Part shown: positions 28,457 through 35,717 of the stretch, in pieces | Layout: every line of letters starts with the position of its first letter | Position numbering within the stretch: the stretch's first letter is position 1 | Assembly (NCBI RefSeq): GCF_001552375.1 | Contig: NZ_BCRB01000031.1 | Location: 1-41,251, forward strand | Source of the DNA: Cellulomonas iranensis NBRC 101100 = JCM 18110 | GTDB taxonomy: Bacteria > Actinomycetota > Actinomycetes > Actinomycetales > Cellulomonadaceae | DNA length: 41,251 nt | Direction of reading: 5' to 3' | Program-made: the position numbers and the translations under genes | The notes under the pieces: generated by a model | What the model was told of the DNA's origin: nothing | Database searches by the model: none | The model's input: only the letters and a program-made list of their open reading frames with translations

Positions 28457-28487
28457 TTGACCTTGTCACCGTGACAGGCTCTTCGAT
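28457..28487 (+). promoter_or_regulatory. MerR-type promoter/operator of the HEAT-MerR pair
   Basis: A good -35 (TTGACC, 28457-28462) and a weak -10 (TTCGAT, 28482-28487) are separated by 19 bp, the over-long spacer typical of MerR-controlled promoters. The dyad CCTTGTCAC-CGTGACAGG fills the spacer (28461-28478), exactly where MerR dimers bind. The MerR gene is second in the transcribed pair, so autoregulation is likely. Confidence 0.7.
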
Positions 28488-28507
28488 GGTCGTCGGAGGT
28501 GGTCGAG

Positions 28508-29200
28508 GTGAACCACGAGCAGGACGCGCGCCCGCGCGCCGAGCAGGACGTCGTCCCCGGGCTGGGGGCTGCCGCGGCGTCGACGCGGCTGCGGGCGGCG
28601 CTCGCGGCGGGGACCCGCCCCGCGCCCGGGCAGGTGCCGGCGCTCGTCGCGCGGTGCGCGGTCGAGCCGGACTTCCAGGTGCGCGAGATGCTCACGTGGG
28701 CCCTGGTGCGTCACGGTGCGGACCTCACGGTCGAGCCGCTCGTCCGCGAGCTGACGTCGACGGTGCCGCAGGCGCGCAGCCAGGCGCTGCACACGCTGTC
28801 GAAGATGGGCGACCCGCGTGCGTGGCCCGCGGTCACCGCGCTGCTGCGGGACCCGGACGACGAGGTCGCTCGTGCGGCCTGGCGCGCCGCGGCGGCGTTG
28901 GTGCCCGACGACGGACGGAGGGCCCTGGCGACCGCGCTCGTGTCGCAGCTCGGGCGGGGGAGCCGCGACGTGCGGCTGAGCCTGAGTCGCGCGCTCGTGT
29001 CCCTCGGCGACGCCGCGACGGACGCGCTGGAGCAGGCGCTCGCGGAGCGACGCGGCGACGCCCGCGAGCACGCCGTCGCGACGCAGCGGCTCGTCGCCGA
29101 TCCCGACGAGGGGTTCGACGCCGCGGTCGACGAGGCCCGGCGAGTCGTCGCGCTCGCCGCGTCGCCCACGGGTGGGGGAGCCGCCGGTGCTGATCGGTGA
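28508..29200 (+). CDS. HEAT-repeat protein
   Basis: A 230-residue all-helical protein. From about residue 45 it shows tandem 30-residue HEAT-like units: PDFQVREMLTWALVRHGAD, VPQARSQALHTLSKMGDPRAWPA, PDDEVARAAWRAAAALVPDD, SRDVRLSLSRALVSLGDAATDA. No catalytic motif, signal peptide or membrane span; it is probably a cytoplasmic binding scaffold. GTG at 28508 has GGAGGT 7 bp upstream and is preferred to an in-frame GTG at 28499, which overlaps that site. It overlaps the MerR-HEAT gene by 14 bp and shares its promoter, so it may modulate or be modulated by that regulator. Confidence 0.85.
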   Translation: MNHEQDARPRAEQDVVPGLGAAAASTRLRAALAAGTRPAPGQVPALVARCAVEPDFQVREMLTWALVRHGADLTVEPLVRELTSTVPQARSQALHTLSKMGDPRAWPAVTALLRDPDDEVARAAWRAAAALVPDDGRRALATALVSQLGRGSRDVRLSLSRALVSLGDAATDALEQALAERRGDAREHAVATQRLVADPDEGFDAAVDEARRVVALAASPTGGGAAGADR

Positions 29201-30191
29201 GGTCGCGGCACGGTCCGGGGTCAGCGCACGCATGCTGCGGCACTACGACCGCATCGGCCTCGTGCCGCCCACCGGCCGCTCGCGGGCCGGCTACCGCGAG
29301 TACGGGGACGCCGACCTGCGTCGTCTCCTGCACGTCGAGGGTCTGCGCTCGCTGGGCCTGAGCCTGAGCGAGGTGGCGCGGGCGCTCGACGACCCCGGCT
29401 TCGACCCGGCCGTCGTCGTCGACGGGCTCGTCGCGGCCGCGCGCGAGCGCCGCGCGCGCGAGGACGAGCTCCTGGACCGGCTGGCCCAGGTGCGCGCGGG
29501 TGCGCCGACCGCGTGGCCCGACGTGCTGCGCACGGTCGGCCTGCTGCGCGCGCTCGGGCCCGGCCGCACGCCGGCGGCCCGACAACGGGCCGCGCTCACG
29601 ACCGTCGCGGCCGACCCCCGGGACGGCGCCGCGCTCGCGGCGGCGCTCCTCGCCGAGGACGACCCCAACGCGGCGGGCGCGCTGCGGTGGGCGGTGGTGC
29701 GCGCCGCAGCGGCGGCCGTCCCGGTGCTCGTCGCCGCGCTCGCGGACGACGACGCGGTGCGGCGGCGCCGTGCGGTCGTCGCGCTCGCCGACGTCGACGA
29801 CCCCGACGCGGTCGCGGCGCTCGCCGACGCGTACGTCGACCCGGACCCCGAGGTGCGCGCGCGAGCCCTGCTGGCGGGCGGACGACGCGGCGACCGGCGT
29901 GCGGTCGCGCCCCTCGTCGGGCTCGTCGTCGAGGGTCGGGACGACGTCGAGGCCGCGGAGGCGCTCGGCGTCCTGGCCGAGGACCCGGGCGTGCGCGCCG
30001 AGATCACCCGCCGGGTCGCGGACGCGGCGGCGCTCGCGGACCCGCCCGCGCGGCAGCGGATCGCGGGGGCGCTCGCGGAGGTGCCGGGGGACGGTGCCCG
30101 CGCGCTGCTCGAGCGGCTGGCCGCGGATCCCGCACGCCCCGTCGCGCTCACGGCGACGGCCGTGCTGCGGCTGCGGCGCACGGGCGGCTGA
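29187..30191 (+). CDS. MerR-family regulator with HEAT-repeat effector domain
   Basis: A 334-residue protein. Residues 1-70 are a MerR winged helix-turn-helix (IGEVAARSGVSARMLRHYDRIGLV, then AGYREYGDADLRRLLHVEGLRSLG), followed by the coiled dimer helix (about 80-110). In place of a small ligand pocket, residues 115-334 are Ala/Asp/Arg-rich HEAT-like repeats (VLVAALADDDAVRRRRAVVALADV, PDPEVRARALLAGGR). No conserved Cys is present, so it is not a metal or SoxR-type redox sensor. GTG 29187 follows GGGAG; an in-frame GTG at 29172 is less well placed. Likely controls its own operon; the signal is unknown. Confidence 0.85.
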   Translation: MLIGEVAARSGVSARMLRHYDRIGLVPPTGRSRAGYREYGDADLRRLLHVEGLRSLGLSLSEVARALDDPGFDPAVVVDGLVAAARERRAREDELLDRLAQVRAGAPTAWPDVLRTVGLLRALGPGRTPAARQRAALTTVAADPRDGAALAAALLAEDDPNAAGALRWAVVRAAAAAVPVLVAALADDDAVRRRRAVVALADVDDPDAVAALADAYVDPDPEVRARALLAGGRRGDRRAVAPLVGLVVEGRDDVEAAEALGVLAEDPGVRAEITRRVADAAALADPPARQRIAGALAEVPGDGARALLERLAADPARPVALTATAVLRLRRTGG

Positions 30192-30227
30192 GCCGCCGAC
30201 GTGCGGGGACGCGCGGGACGCGTGGTG

Positions 30228-30301
30228 TGCCCCGAGTGGGATTCGAACCCACACTGGATCGGGTTTGAGCCGAACGCCTCTGCCGGTTGGGCTATCGGGG
30301 C
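30228..30301 (-). tRNA. tRNA-Leu-like, anticodon CAA, class I size
   Basis: The 74-nt reverse-strand sequence folds as a tRNA. The acceptor stem GCCCCGA/TCGGGGC is perfect with discriminator A. The D-arm has a 3-bp GCC/GGC stem with GG in the loop. The anticodon loop CTCAAAC gives CAA on a stem with one T-T mismatch (TTCGG/CCGAT). The T-arm GTGGG-TTCGAAT-CCCAC is perfect. CCA is not encoded. CAA reads UUG (Leu), but the variable loop is only five bases (CCAGT), whereas bacterial tRNA-Leu is class II with a long variable arm. The tRNA call is secure; the leucine identity is not. Confidence 0.85.
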
Positions 30302-30309
30302 CGCGTGCC

Positions 30310-30315
30310 AGCCTA
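30310..30315 (-). promoter_or_regulatory. Candidate -10 box of the tRNA gene
   Basis: TAGGCT on the reverse strand, eight bases before the mature tRNA 5' end. No clear -35. Confidence 0.45.
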
Positions 30316-30436
30316 GCGCCGTCCGCCGCCGCGGCGGTCCGGCGTGCGGTGCCTGTGCGTGCTCGACGGCGCGGCCGCGCACCGGCGCGTGACGGTGACC
30401 ACGTGGCGGACCGCGCGTCCACGGGCCGATGCGCAC

Positions 30437-30442
30437 TACGCT
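30437..30442 (+). promoter_or_regulatory. -10 box of pdtaR with leaderless spacing
   Basis: TACGCT followed by six bases and GTG 30449. No ribosome binding site is present, which supports a leaderless start. Confidence 0.5.
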
Positions 30443-30448
30443 GTGCAC

Positions 30449-31135
30449 GTGACCACGGACGACAGCACCGAGCCCACGCAGGACGCGACGCAGGGTCTGG
30501 ACCTGCCCGCCGCCGAGCCGGCGCCCCGCGCCGCCGCGCCGTCGTCCGGTCGGCCCGCGCGCCGCGCGGTCGTCGCCGAGGACGAGGCGCTCATCCGCAT
30601 GGACGTCGTCGAGACCCTCACCGAGGCCGGGTTCGAGGTCGTCGGCGAGGCGGGCGACGGCGAGCGCGCCGTCGAGCTCGCGACCGAGCTCAAGCCGGAC
30701 GTCGTCGTGATGGACGTCAAGATGCCCGTCCTCGACGGCATCTCCGCGGCCGAGCGCATCGGCAAGGCGCACCTCGCGCCCGTCGTGCTGCTCACGGCGT
30801 TCTCGCAGACCGAGCTGGTCGAGCGCGCGCGCGACGCCGGCGCGATGGCGTACGTCGTCAAGCCGTTCAGCCCGGCGGACCTGCTGCCCGCGGTCGAGAT
30901 CGCGATCTCCCGCTACGCGCAGATCACGGCGCTCGAGTCCGAGGTCGCGGACCTCGCCGAGCGGTTCGAGACCCGCAAGCGCGTGGACCGCGCCAAGGGC
31001 CTGCTCATGACGAAGATGGGCCTCACCGAGCCCGAGTCGTTCCGCTGGATCCAGAAGACGTCGATGGACCGTCGCCTCACCATGCGCGAGGTCGCGGACG
31101 CCGTCATCGAGCAGGTCGGCGGCGCCGCCTCCTGA
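30449..31135 (+). CDS. pdtaR: ANTAR response regulator PdtaR-like
   Basis: A 228-residue response regulator. Residues 1-37 are a disordered tail; 38-155 are a receiver domain with acidic pocket E44/D45 (VVAEDEALI), phospho-acceptor D89 (VVMDVKMPVLDG) and K138 (VVKPF). Residues 165-225 are an ANTAR RNA-binding domain (RFETRKRVDRAKGLLMTKMGLTEPESFRWIQKTSMDRRLTMREVADAVI). This is the layout of mycobacterial PdtaR (Rv1626), and the neighbours (pyk before, polA after) also match that region. PdtaR-type proteins are phosphorylated by PdtaS and act by antitermination or by binding paired RNA hairpins. PdtaS is not in the window. GTG 30443, also in frame, is the alternative start. Confidence 0.92.
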   Translation: MTTDDSTEPTQDATQGLDLPAAEPAPRAAAPSSGRPARRAVVAEDEALIRMDVVETLTEAGFEVVGEAGDGERAVELATELKPDVVVMDVKMPVLDGISAAERIGKAHLAPVVLLTAFSQTELVERARDAGAMAYVVKPFSPADLLPAVEIAISRYAQITALESEVADLAERFETRKRVDRAKGLLMTKMGLTEPESFRWIQKTSMDRRLTMREVADAVIEQVGGAAS

Positions 31136-31152
31136 CGCCCCTCCGCCGCTTC

Positions 31153-31189
31153 CCGAGCCCGGTCGACGCCTCGCGTCGACCGGGCTCGG
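31153..31189 (+). terminator. Strong terminator after pdtaR
   Basis: Perfect 16-bp stem CCGAGCCCGGTCGACG / CGTCGACCGGGCTCGG with loop CCTCG, 17 bp after the stop. Confidence 0.85.
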
Positions 31190-31248
31190 TGCATTTCGCG
31201 GGTCACGAATGTGCAACGACATCTGTGAGACATTGCGATTCACATGTC

Positions 31249-31270
31249 GGACACAAACCATGAGTACGTT
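31249..31270 (+). promoter_or_regulatory. livK promoter with GGACACAA box
   Basis: GGACACAA (31249-31256), eight bases, then -10 TACGTT (31265-31270). It lies in a stretch that is AT-rich for this genome (about 31195-31275). The same box and spacing occur at the livH promoter on the other strand. No standard -35; the leader would be about 60 nt. Confidence 0.5.
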
Positions 31271-31338
31271 CGCGCCACATCGTCGTGGTCCGCGCCGGAC
31301 CCCGGCAGGTGCAGTGCTCACAGAGGGGTACCACACGC

Positions 31339-32634
31339 ATGATTCGTTCGACACGTGCAGGACGTGCGCTCGCAGTCGCAGGAGTGGTCGCACTGGCGCT
31401 CACCGCTTGTGCCGGGGGCGACGACGAGGCAGGGTCCGGCGGCGACGCGACGTCGTCGGGCGGTGGTGACGGCGGCGAGGCGCTGCACATCGGCACCATC
31501 CTCCCGGTCACCGGCTCGCTCGCGCAGCTCGGCCCGCCCGAGATCGCGGGCGTCGACCTGGCCGTCAAGGAGATCAACGACGCCGGCGGCCTGTTCGGCT
31601 CCGACGTGCAGGTGACGCACACCGACTCGTCCGACGCGCAGAACGCCTCGGTCGCCACAGCCTCGGCCCAGGAGCTCATCTCGGCGGGCGTCTCCGCCAT
31701 CATCGGGGCCGCGTCGTCGTCGGTGACCAAGAACATCGTCGACGACATCACGGGCGCGGGCATCGTGCAGGTGTCGCCCGCGAACACGGCGACCGACCTG
31801 TCCGGGTACTCGGACTTCTACTTCCGGACCGCGCCGCCGGACACCGTGCAGGGTGACGTGCTCGGGAACCTCATCGTGGGTGACGGCGCGTCGAACGTCG
31901 GGATCCTCGTGTTCAACGACTCGTACGGCACGTCGCTGCGCGACGTCGTCGAGGGCGTCGTCGGCGAGGCCGGCGGCACGGTCGTCTACGGCACGTCGGG
32001 CCAGGAGTTCGACCCGGCCGAGACCAACTTCGCGACCATCGTCGCGGACGCGATCGCCGCGGGCCCGGACGCCATCGCGATCCTCGCGTTCACGGACCAG
32101 ACCCCCGCGATCGTGCGCGAGCTCGCCGCGCAGGGCTGGGACATGAGCAAGACGTACTTCGTCGACGGCAACCTGCAGAACTTCGGCACCGAGGGTGACA
32201 CCGGGTTCCCGGCGGGCACGCTCGAGAACGCGCAGGGCACCCTGCCGGGCGCGTACCCGTCGGAGGAGTTCCAGGGCCGCATGCTCGAGGTCGACCCCGG
32301 TCTCAAGGACTACTCGTACGGCCCCGAGTCGTACGACGCGACCATGCTGGTGGCGCTCGCGGCCCTCAAGGGCGGCGCGTCCGACGGCGAGACGATCCAG
32401 GCCAACATGGCGGCCGTCTCGGGCGCGGACGGCGGCACCGAGTGCACCGGCTGGGAGGAGTGCTCGAAGCTCCTCGCGGACGGCGAGGACATCGCGTACC
32501 AGTCGGCGTCGGGCGTCGGCCCGTTCAACGAGGCCAACGACCCCTCGTCGGCCTTCATCGGGATCTACCAGTTCGGTCCCGAGAACACGTACACGTTCAG
32601 CCGCTCCGAGGAGGGCGAGGTCCCGCAGGGCTGA
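31339..32634 (+). CDS. livK: Branched-chain amino acid ABC transporter, substrate-binding lipoprotein (LivK-like)
   Basis: A 431-residue solute-binding protein. The start MIRSTRAGRALAVAG is followed by a hydrophobic run and lipobox LTAC, so C24 is lipidated; a Gly/Ser/Asp linker follows. The type I periplasmic-binding fold begins IGTILPVTGSLAQLGPPEIAGVDLAVKEINDAGGL, with GAASSSVTKNI in the first lobe and FVDGNLQN and YSYGPESYDATM in the second. An insert with two Cys (TECTGWEEC) near residue 370 could form a disulfide. It probably feeds leucine/isoleucine/valine or similar solutes to LivHMGF, which is encoded convergently. GAGGGG precedes the ATG; the longer in-frame upstream part is promoter and leader. 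Confidence 0.92.
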   Translation: MIRSTRAGRALAVAGVVALALTACAGGDDEAGSGGDATSSGGGDGGEALHIGTILPVTGSLAQLGPPEIAGVDLAVKEINDAGGLFGSDVQVTHTDSSDAQNASVATASAQELISAGVSAIIGAASSSVTKNIVDDITGAGIVQVSPANTATDLSGYSDFYFRTAPPDTVQGDVLGNLIVGDGASNVGILVFNDSYGTSLRDVVEGVVGEAGGTVVYGTSGQEFDPAETNFATIVADAIAAGPDAIAILAFTDQTPAIVRELAAQGWDMSKTYFVDGNLQNFGTEGDTGFPAGTLENAQGTLPGAYPSEEFQGRMLEVDPGLKDYSYGPESYDATMLVALAALKGGASDGETIQANMAAVSGADGGTECTGWEECSKLLADGEDIAYQSASGVGPFNEANDPSSAFIGIYQFGPENTYTFSRSEEGEVPQG

Positions 32635-32647
32635 GCCCAAGGACCCC

Positions 32648-32702
32648 GCACGGCACGCGTCGGCCCCGGAGCGCAGGCTCCGGGGGTCGACGCGTGCCGT
32701 GC
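32648..32702 (+). terminator. Two-tier hairpin after livK
   Basis: Outer perfect 15-bp stem GCACGGCACGCGTCG / CGACGCGTGCCGTGC and inner perfect 9-bp stem CCCCGGAGC / GCTCCGGGG around loop GCAG, 13 bp after the livK stop. Confidence 0.85.
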
Positions 32703-32891
32703 GTCCGCGGACGGTCCGGGATGTCTCGGCGCGTCACGGGGCTGCGGGCAGAGTCGGACGCCCGCCGCGCCACGGGCCGCCGGAACGAGCCGGGCGCCTC
32801 GTGGCGCCGTCCCGCGTCCGGGCTCGGTGCGCAGGGCCGCCGGCCCCGCGGCACGCCTCGCCGGGACCCGGGCCCGGGGCGCGTCGCGGCA
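32703..32891. other. Intergenic stretch without recognisable content
   Basis: Lies between the back-to-back terminators of livK and livF. Reading frames here are short, have no ribosome binding sites and resemble nothing known. I see no gene. Confidence 0.6.
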
Positions 32892-32933
32892 CGACGAGGC
32901 CCCGACCACCGGGCGGCGGTCGGGGCCTCGTCG
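32892..32933 (-). terminator. Strong terminator after livF
   Basis: Perfect 16-bp stem with arms 32892-32907 (CGACGAGGCCCCGACC) and 32918-32933, 10-nt loop. It starts 26 bp downstream of the livF stop on the reverse strand. Confidence 0.85.
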
Positions 32934-32959
32934 AGCGGGCCAGGGTGTCGGTCGGTCGG

Positions 32960-33775
32960 TCAGTCGGTCGGCGCGGACGCGTCGCCCTCGGCGGCACGCG
33001 CGGCGTCGACGTCGGCCGCGAGCGTGCCCAGGTACAGCTGGATCACCTTCGGGTCGTTCATCAGCTCGCGGCCGGGCCCCGAGTAGGCGTTGCGCCCCTG
33101 GTCGAGCACGTACGCGCGGTCGCAGATCTGCAGCGCGCGGCGCGCGTTCTGCTCGACGATGACGACCGACACGCCCGCCTTGTTGATGCGGCGCGTGCGC
33201 AGGAACGCCTCGTCCTGACGCACGGGCGACAGCCCGGCCGACGGCTCGTCGAGCAGCAGGACCGACGGCTCGGGCATGAGCGCGCGCGCCATCGCGACCA
33301 TCTGCCGCTCCCCGCCGGACAGCGCCCCGGCACGCTGCTTGCGCCGCTTGGTCAGCTCGGGGAAGAGGTCGAGCACGACCTCGAGCCGCTCGGAGAACTT
33401 CGCGGGCGTCTGGTAGACGCCCATCTGGAGGTTCTCCTCGATGGTCAGGCTCGGGAACACGTTGTTCGTCTGCGGCACGAACCCGACGCCGCGGCGCACG
33501 AGCGCGTCGGCGCGCAGGTTGCTGATCTCCTCGCCCTGCAGCGTCAGGGAGCCGCTGCGGATGCCCACCAGCCCGAACAGCGCCTTGAGCAGCGTGGACT
33601 TGCCGGCTCCGTTGGGGCCGATGATCCCGACGAGCTCGCCGGGGTGGAGCACGAGCGAGCAGCCGTTGAGGATGTTGACGCCCGGCAGGTAGCCGGCGAC
33701 GAGCTCGTCGGCGTGCAGCAGCGGCTCGCCGGCGGGCGCGCCGCGGTGCAGCGCGGGTGCGGTGGTCTCGGTCAC
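32960..33775 (-). CDS. livF: Branched-chain amino acid ABC transporter, ATP-binding protein LivF
   Basis: A 271-residue ATPase. Walker A GPNGAGKST, Q-loop VPQTNNVFPSLT, signature LSGGERQMVAMARAL, Walker B LLLDEPSAGLSP and H-loop-equivalent VIVEQN, where the usual His is Gln as in the LivF family. The closing segment AYVLDQGRNAYSGPGRELMNDPKVIQLYLG is typical. GTG start is set by GGAGGGG 8 bp upstream and overlaps the livG stop by 4 bp. Last gene of the livHMGF unit. Confidence 0.94.
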   Translation of the reverse strand: MTETTAPALHRGAPAGEPLLHADELVAGYLPGVNILNGCSLVLHPGELVGIIGPNGAGKSTLLKALFGLVGIRSGSLTLQGEEISNLRADALVRRGVGFVPQTNNVFPSLTIEENLQMGVYQTPAKFSERLEVVLDLFPELTKRRKQRAGALSGGERQMVAMARALMPEPSVLLLDEPSAGLSPVRQDEAFLRTRRINKAGVSVVIVEQNARRALQICDRAYVLDQGRNAYSGPGRELMNDPKVIQLYLGTLAADVDAARAAEGDASAPTD

Positions 33776-34725
33776 GGTGCGGTCCCCTCCGCCTTCTCGG
33801 TGTCCTCGAGCTCGGCGTCGGCCTCGGCCTGCGCCTCGGCGTCGATCACGCCGCCCTCGTCGAGCAGCGCGTCGTCGCCCAGGTCGGTGTCGTGGTGCGC
33901 ACCGAGGTAGGCGTCGATCACTGCCTGGTCGGCCATCACCTCCGACGGCGGGCCCTCCGCGACCACCTGCCCCTGCGCCATGACGACGACCCAGTCGGAG
34001 ATGTGCCGCACCATGTGCATGTCGTGCTCGACGAACAGCACCGACGTGCCGGAGTCGCGCAGGTCGGTGATGTGCCCGAGCAGCGACTGCGTGAGCGCGG
34101 GGTTCACGCCCGCCATCGGCTCGTCGAGCATGACGAGCGCGGGGTCGGACATCAGCGCGCGCGCCATCTCGAGGAGCTTGCGCTGCCCGCCCGACAGCGA
34201 GCCGGCGAAGTCGTCCTTCTTGGCGTCGAGCTTGAACCGCTCGAGCAGCGACATCGCCTTGTCGGTGATCTCGCGCTCGCGCGCGGCCCACAGCGGCTTC
34301 ACGAGCGCCGCGAACAGCCCTTCGCCCGGCTGGTCGCGCGCGCCGAGCCGCATGTTGTCGAGCACCGTCATGCGCGCGAGCGCCTTCGTGAGCTGGAACG
34401 TGCGGACCATGCCGGCCTTCGCGACGCGCGACGCCGCGACACCCGCCAGCGGCGTGCCGTCGAACACCCACGTGCCCGTGTCGGGCTTGTCGAACCCCGT
34501 CATGAGGTTGAAGAACGTGGTCTTGCCCGCACCGTTGGGGCCGATGAGCGCCGTGATGACGTTCTTCTGCACCTCGAGGTGCTCGACGTCGACGGCGTTG
34601 ACGCCGCCGAAGCTGCGCCGCACGCCGTCCGCGACGAGCACGGCGTCGGGCTTGCGGACCCCCGGGACGCGGGGGACGTGCGCGAGGTCGCGCCGGGCCT
34701 GCTCCACGACGTCCTTAGCGGGCAT
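33772..34725 (-). CDS. livG: Branched-chain amino acid ABC transporter, ATP-binding protein LivG
   Basis: A 317-residue ATPase, longer than the usual 250-270. About 30 residues precede the ABC domain, which shows Walker A GPNGAGKTT, the LivG-type loop GMVRTFQLTKALARMTVLDNM, signature LSGGQRKLLEMARAL, Walker B VMLDEPMAGVNP and switch region FVEHDMHMV. The last 45 residues are a very acidic Ala/Glu/Asp tail (EAQAEADAELEDTEKAEG) that is not part of the fold. The start overlaps the end of livM by 11 bp and has AAGGAG upstream. Confidence 0.94.
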   Translation of the reverse strand: MPAKDVVEQARRDLAHVPRVPGVRKPDAVLVADGVRRSFGGVNAVDVEHLEVQKNVITALIGPNGAGKTTFFNLMTGFDKPDTGTWVFDGTPLAGVAASRVAKAGMVRTFQLTKALARMTVLDNMRLGARDQPGEGLFAALVKPLWAAREREITDKAMSLLERFKLDAKKDDFAGSLSGGQRKLLEMARALMSDPALVMLDEPMAGVNPALTQSLLGHITDLRDSGTSVLFVEHDMHMVRHISDWVVVMAQGQVVAEGPPSEVMADQAVIDAYLGAHHDTDLGDDALLDEGGVIDAEAQAEADAELEDTEKAEGTAP

Positions 34726-35701
34726 TGATCGCCAGCTCCTTCTTGTCGCCCAGGATCCCCTGGGGGCGGAACACGATGAGCGCCATGAGGGTCAGGCCGA
34801 CCAGCACCCAGCCGATCTGCTCGATCTGCTGGACGGACAGCGTGTCCGCCGGGACGATCCCGCGCAGGAACCCGCGGACGAAGACCAGCGCGCCCCAGAA
34901 CAGCAGCGAGCCGAGCACCGGGCCCAGGACCGTCGCGGCGCCCCCCAGCAGCAGGATCGTCCAGGTGTTGAACGTGACGGGCCGTCCCAGGGAGTCGGCC
35001 TGCACGGAGCTCGCGAGGACGAACACGATGCCGCCCAGCGCACCGAACACGCCGCCGAGCACGAGCGCCTGCAGCTTGTAGCCGTAGACGTTCTTGCCGA
35101 GCGCCCGCACGGCGTCCTCGTCCTCGCGGATGCCCTTGAGGACCCGTCCCCACGGGCTGCGGATCAGGCGCCACACCAGCAGGCACGCGAGCAGCACGAG
35201 GGTCCAGCCCACGATGCGCAGCCACCACGAGTTCGACGTGTTGGTCGCGAGCGTGAGCGGCCCGAGGGTCCACCGCTCGTCGGGGAACGGCGACGCGTCC
35301 TGGAACGTGTGCTTGAACGCGTTGCCCGTGAGCCCCTCGGAGCCGCCCGTGACGTCGGTCAGCGCGGTCGACCGTCCGATCATGCGGACGATCTCGGCGG
35401 CGGCGATCGTGACGATCGCGAGGTAGTCGCCCCGCAGCTTGAGGGTCGGGAGGCCGAGCAGCAGCGCGAACACCACCGACAGCGCGATCGCGACGACGAA
35501 CGCGAGCCACAGCGGCGCGCCCTGCACGGTCGCGACGGCGAACCCGTACGCGCCCAGCAGCATGAAGCCGGCCTGGCCCATGTTGATCAGGCCCGTGAGC
35601 CCGAAGTGGATGTTCAGGCCGATCGCGGCGAGCGCGTACGCGATCGCGGTCGGGCCCAGCATCTCGTTGAGGACGTTGGTGAAGAGCTGTCCGAAGTCCA
35701 T
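34715..35701 (-). CDS. livM: Branched-chain amino acid ABC transporter permease LivM
   Basis: A 328-residue permease starting MDFGQLFTNVLNEMLGPTAIAYALAAIGLNIHFGLTGLINMGQAGFMLLGAYGFA, the family core. Around eight to nine membrane spans are visible. The segment LIRSPWGRVLKGIREDEDAVRALGKNVYGYK is the cytoplasmic coupling loop that contacts the ATPases. It ends FRPQGILGDKKELAINAR, typical of the family. 16 bp separate it from livH. Confidence 0.94.
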   Translation of the reverse strand: MDFGQLFTNVLNEMLGPTAIAYALAAIGLNIHFGLTGLINMGQAGFMLLGAYGFAVATVQGAPLWLAFVVAIALSVVFALLLGLPTLKLRGDYLAIVTIAAAEIVRMIGRSTALTDVTGGSEGLTGNAFKHTFQDASPFPDERWTLGPLTLATNTSNSWWLRIVGWTLVLLACLLVWRLIRSPWGRVLKGIREDEDAVRALGKNVYGYKLQALVLGGVFGALGGIVFVLASSVQADSLGRPVTFNTWTILLLGGAATVLGPVLGSLLFWGALVFVRGFLRGIVPADTLSVQQIEQIGWVLVGLTLMALIVFRPQGILGDKKELAINAR

Positions 35702-35717
35702 GAGCGACGACCTCCCG

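Noticed and set aside
30317-30345. Imperfect GC-rich palindrome between the tRNA and pdtaR as an operator
   Set aside because: The two arms differ by a bulge and consist of CCG repeats that are frequent in this genome.
32703-32891. Small open frames between livK and livF
   Set aside because: No ribosome binding site, no motif, and they lie between two strong terminators.
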